Shown: piece after piece, positions 4,832-5,497 of the stretch
Layout: each line of letters opens with the position of its first letter
How positions within the stretch are numbered: the first letter of the stretch is position 1
Source: an uncultured Opitutaceae bacterium
GTDB lineage: Bacteria; Verrucomicrobiota; Verrucomicrobiia; Opitutales; Opitutaceae
Direction of reading: 5' to 3'
Assembly: GCA_937902865.1 (NCBI GenBank)
Contig: CALFNJ010000144.1
Span: forward strand, 1-5,497
Length of the DNA: 5,497 bases
Notes under the pieces: generated by a model
What the model was told of the DNA's origin: nothing
Seen by the model: the letters and a program-made list of their open reading frames with translations, nothing else
Database searches by the model: none
Program-made: the position numbers and the translations under genes

Positions 4832-5497
4832 CTACTTCACGCAGACGGCGCGCACGTGCTGACGCAGCCATTGGTGGCCGGCGTCGGCGTCGAGTCGCGG
4901 GTGCCACAGCAGGGAGACGGTGAATTCAGCGAGAGAGACCGGAAGCGGAAAACTATGCAGGCCGGTCCGGAGGTTTCCGGTGTGACGTTCCGGAACGCTG
5001 GCAATCAGGTCCGAGGCGCGCGCGAGGGCCAGCGCGGTGGAGAATCCCGCCACGAGCGAGACGACAATTTTTCGTTTCAGATCGAGCGCGGCCAGAGCTT
5101 CGTCGATTGGATCCCGATGCGGGACGCGGGAGACGCCGATATGCCGGCCCGCGGCGTAGCGGGCGGGCGTGATCCGGCCTTTGGCGAGGGGGTGTCCCTT
5201 GCGCACGACCCCGATGTAGCGATCCCGGAACAGGGCCTGCGCCCGCAGCTCGGGACTGGTGGCTGGTTCCACCACGCCGGTTTCGAGGTCGACCGATCCG
5301 TCACGCAACGGCGCGCTGTCCTTGTTGGGCTTCGGCACGAAACGCAGCTCGACGCCGGGCGCCTCCCGGCCGACTCGGGCGAGGAGGGCGGGGCCGAAAT
5401 TTGCCACGAAGCCTTCGCTGGGCCGCAGCGTGATCGACCGGGGCAGGTGCCGGGGGTCGTGTTTTCGGACGGGACGCAGCAGCGCGGTGCCGTCGTG
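4832..5497 (-). CDS. LysR-type transcriptional regulator, effector-binding domain (partial)
   Basis: The frame is open to the right edge of the window, so the gene starts outside; 221 residues plus the TAG stop (CTA at 4832-4834) are visible. The GTG at 5405-5407 is an internal valine, since coding similarity continues upstream of it (HDGTALLRPVRK...SITLRPSEGFV). The visible part is the periplasmic-binding-like effector domain: 'FGPALLARVGREAPGVELRFVP' at 34-55, 'LRDGSVDLETGV' at 64-75, 'LFRDRYIGVVRKGHPLAKG' at 89-107, 'IGVSR' at 120-124, 'AGFSTALALARASDLIASVPE' in two strands at 150-170, and the closing 'LLWHPRLDADAGHQWLRQ' at 196-213. This style is typical of LysR regulators near the NodD/PcpR-like group. 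The DNA-binding helix-turn-helix is not in the window, and so neither the target nor the inducer can be inferred. It runs against the flagellar genes and is not expected to belong to them. Confidence 0.9.
   Translation of the reverse strand, partial: HDGTALLRPVRKHDPRHLPRSITLRPSEGFVANFGPALLARVGREAPGVELRFVPKPNKDSAPLRDGSVDLETGVVEPATSPELRAQALFRDRYIGVVRKGHPLAKGRITPARYAAGRHIGVSRVPHRDPIDEALAALDLKRKIVVSLVAGFSTALALARASDLIASVPERHTGNLRTGLHSFPLPVSLAEFTVSLLWHPRLDADAGHQWLRQHVRAVCVK

Noticed and set aside
4659..4907. 82-codon open frame on the - strand through the repeat island
   Set aside because: It overlaps the end of the LysR gene in another frame and translates the inverted repeats; no coding signal.
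5405..5407. GTG as the start of the LysR-family gene
   Set aside because: The LysR-like pattern continues upstream of it to the window edge with no stop, and a start here would cut the effector domain.

Overview
The window is GC-rich, densely packed bacterial chromosome. It holds the late part of a flagellar gene cluster on the + strand, then a non-coding repeat island, then an unrelated regulator on the - strand. High GC, small gaps between genes, nearly absent Shine-Dalgarno motifs and the style of the dispersed repeats fit a Verrucomicrobiota/Opitutaceae-like organism. That placement is inference from general familiarity, not from a database hit. The order flhA-flhF-(x)-fliA-motA-motB is a well-known flagellar arrangement.

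Layout: 1-363, the C-terminal end of the export-gate protein FlhA. 374-1414, an FlhF-type SRP GTPase whose four nucleotide-binding signatures are all altered. 1435-1677, an 80-residue protein with two predicted membrane helices, sitting where flhG often lies. 1705-2499, the flagellar sigma factor FliA (sigma-28). 2535-3398 and 3420-4211, the proton-type stator pair MotA and MotB. 4248-4523, an unrecognised 91-residue protein with clustered His and Cys. All seven run in the same direction with gaps of 10-36 bases and no visible internal promoter or terminator, so they are probably one transcript or its tail. Together they cover export (FlhA), placement or number of flagella (FlhF), late-gene transcription (FliA) and torque generation (MotAB).

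The gene-free stretch 4524-4831 (308 bases) is packed with symmetry. Two REP-like units, each a GTAG tetranucleotide followed by an 8-position hairpin, face each other in inverted orientation at 4541-4565 and 4756-4780. Between them lie a 28-base-arm inverted repeat (4653-4725) and a perfect 16-bp palindrome (4726-4741). A 14-bp palindrome follows at 4805-4818. From 4832 to the window end, on the - strand, is the effector-binding part of a LysR-type regulator whose DNA-binding end lies outside the window. The repeat island thus separates two convergent transcription units.

Most worth a second look: the FlhF with Lys-to-Arg in its P-loop and a broken DTAGR motif, the absence of flhG from its usual place, a MotB whose GHTD peptidoglycan-site motif reads GHIR, and the composite REP/BIME-like island. 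I found no clear defence system, CRISPR array, tRNA or rRNA.
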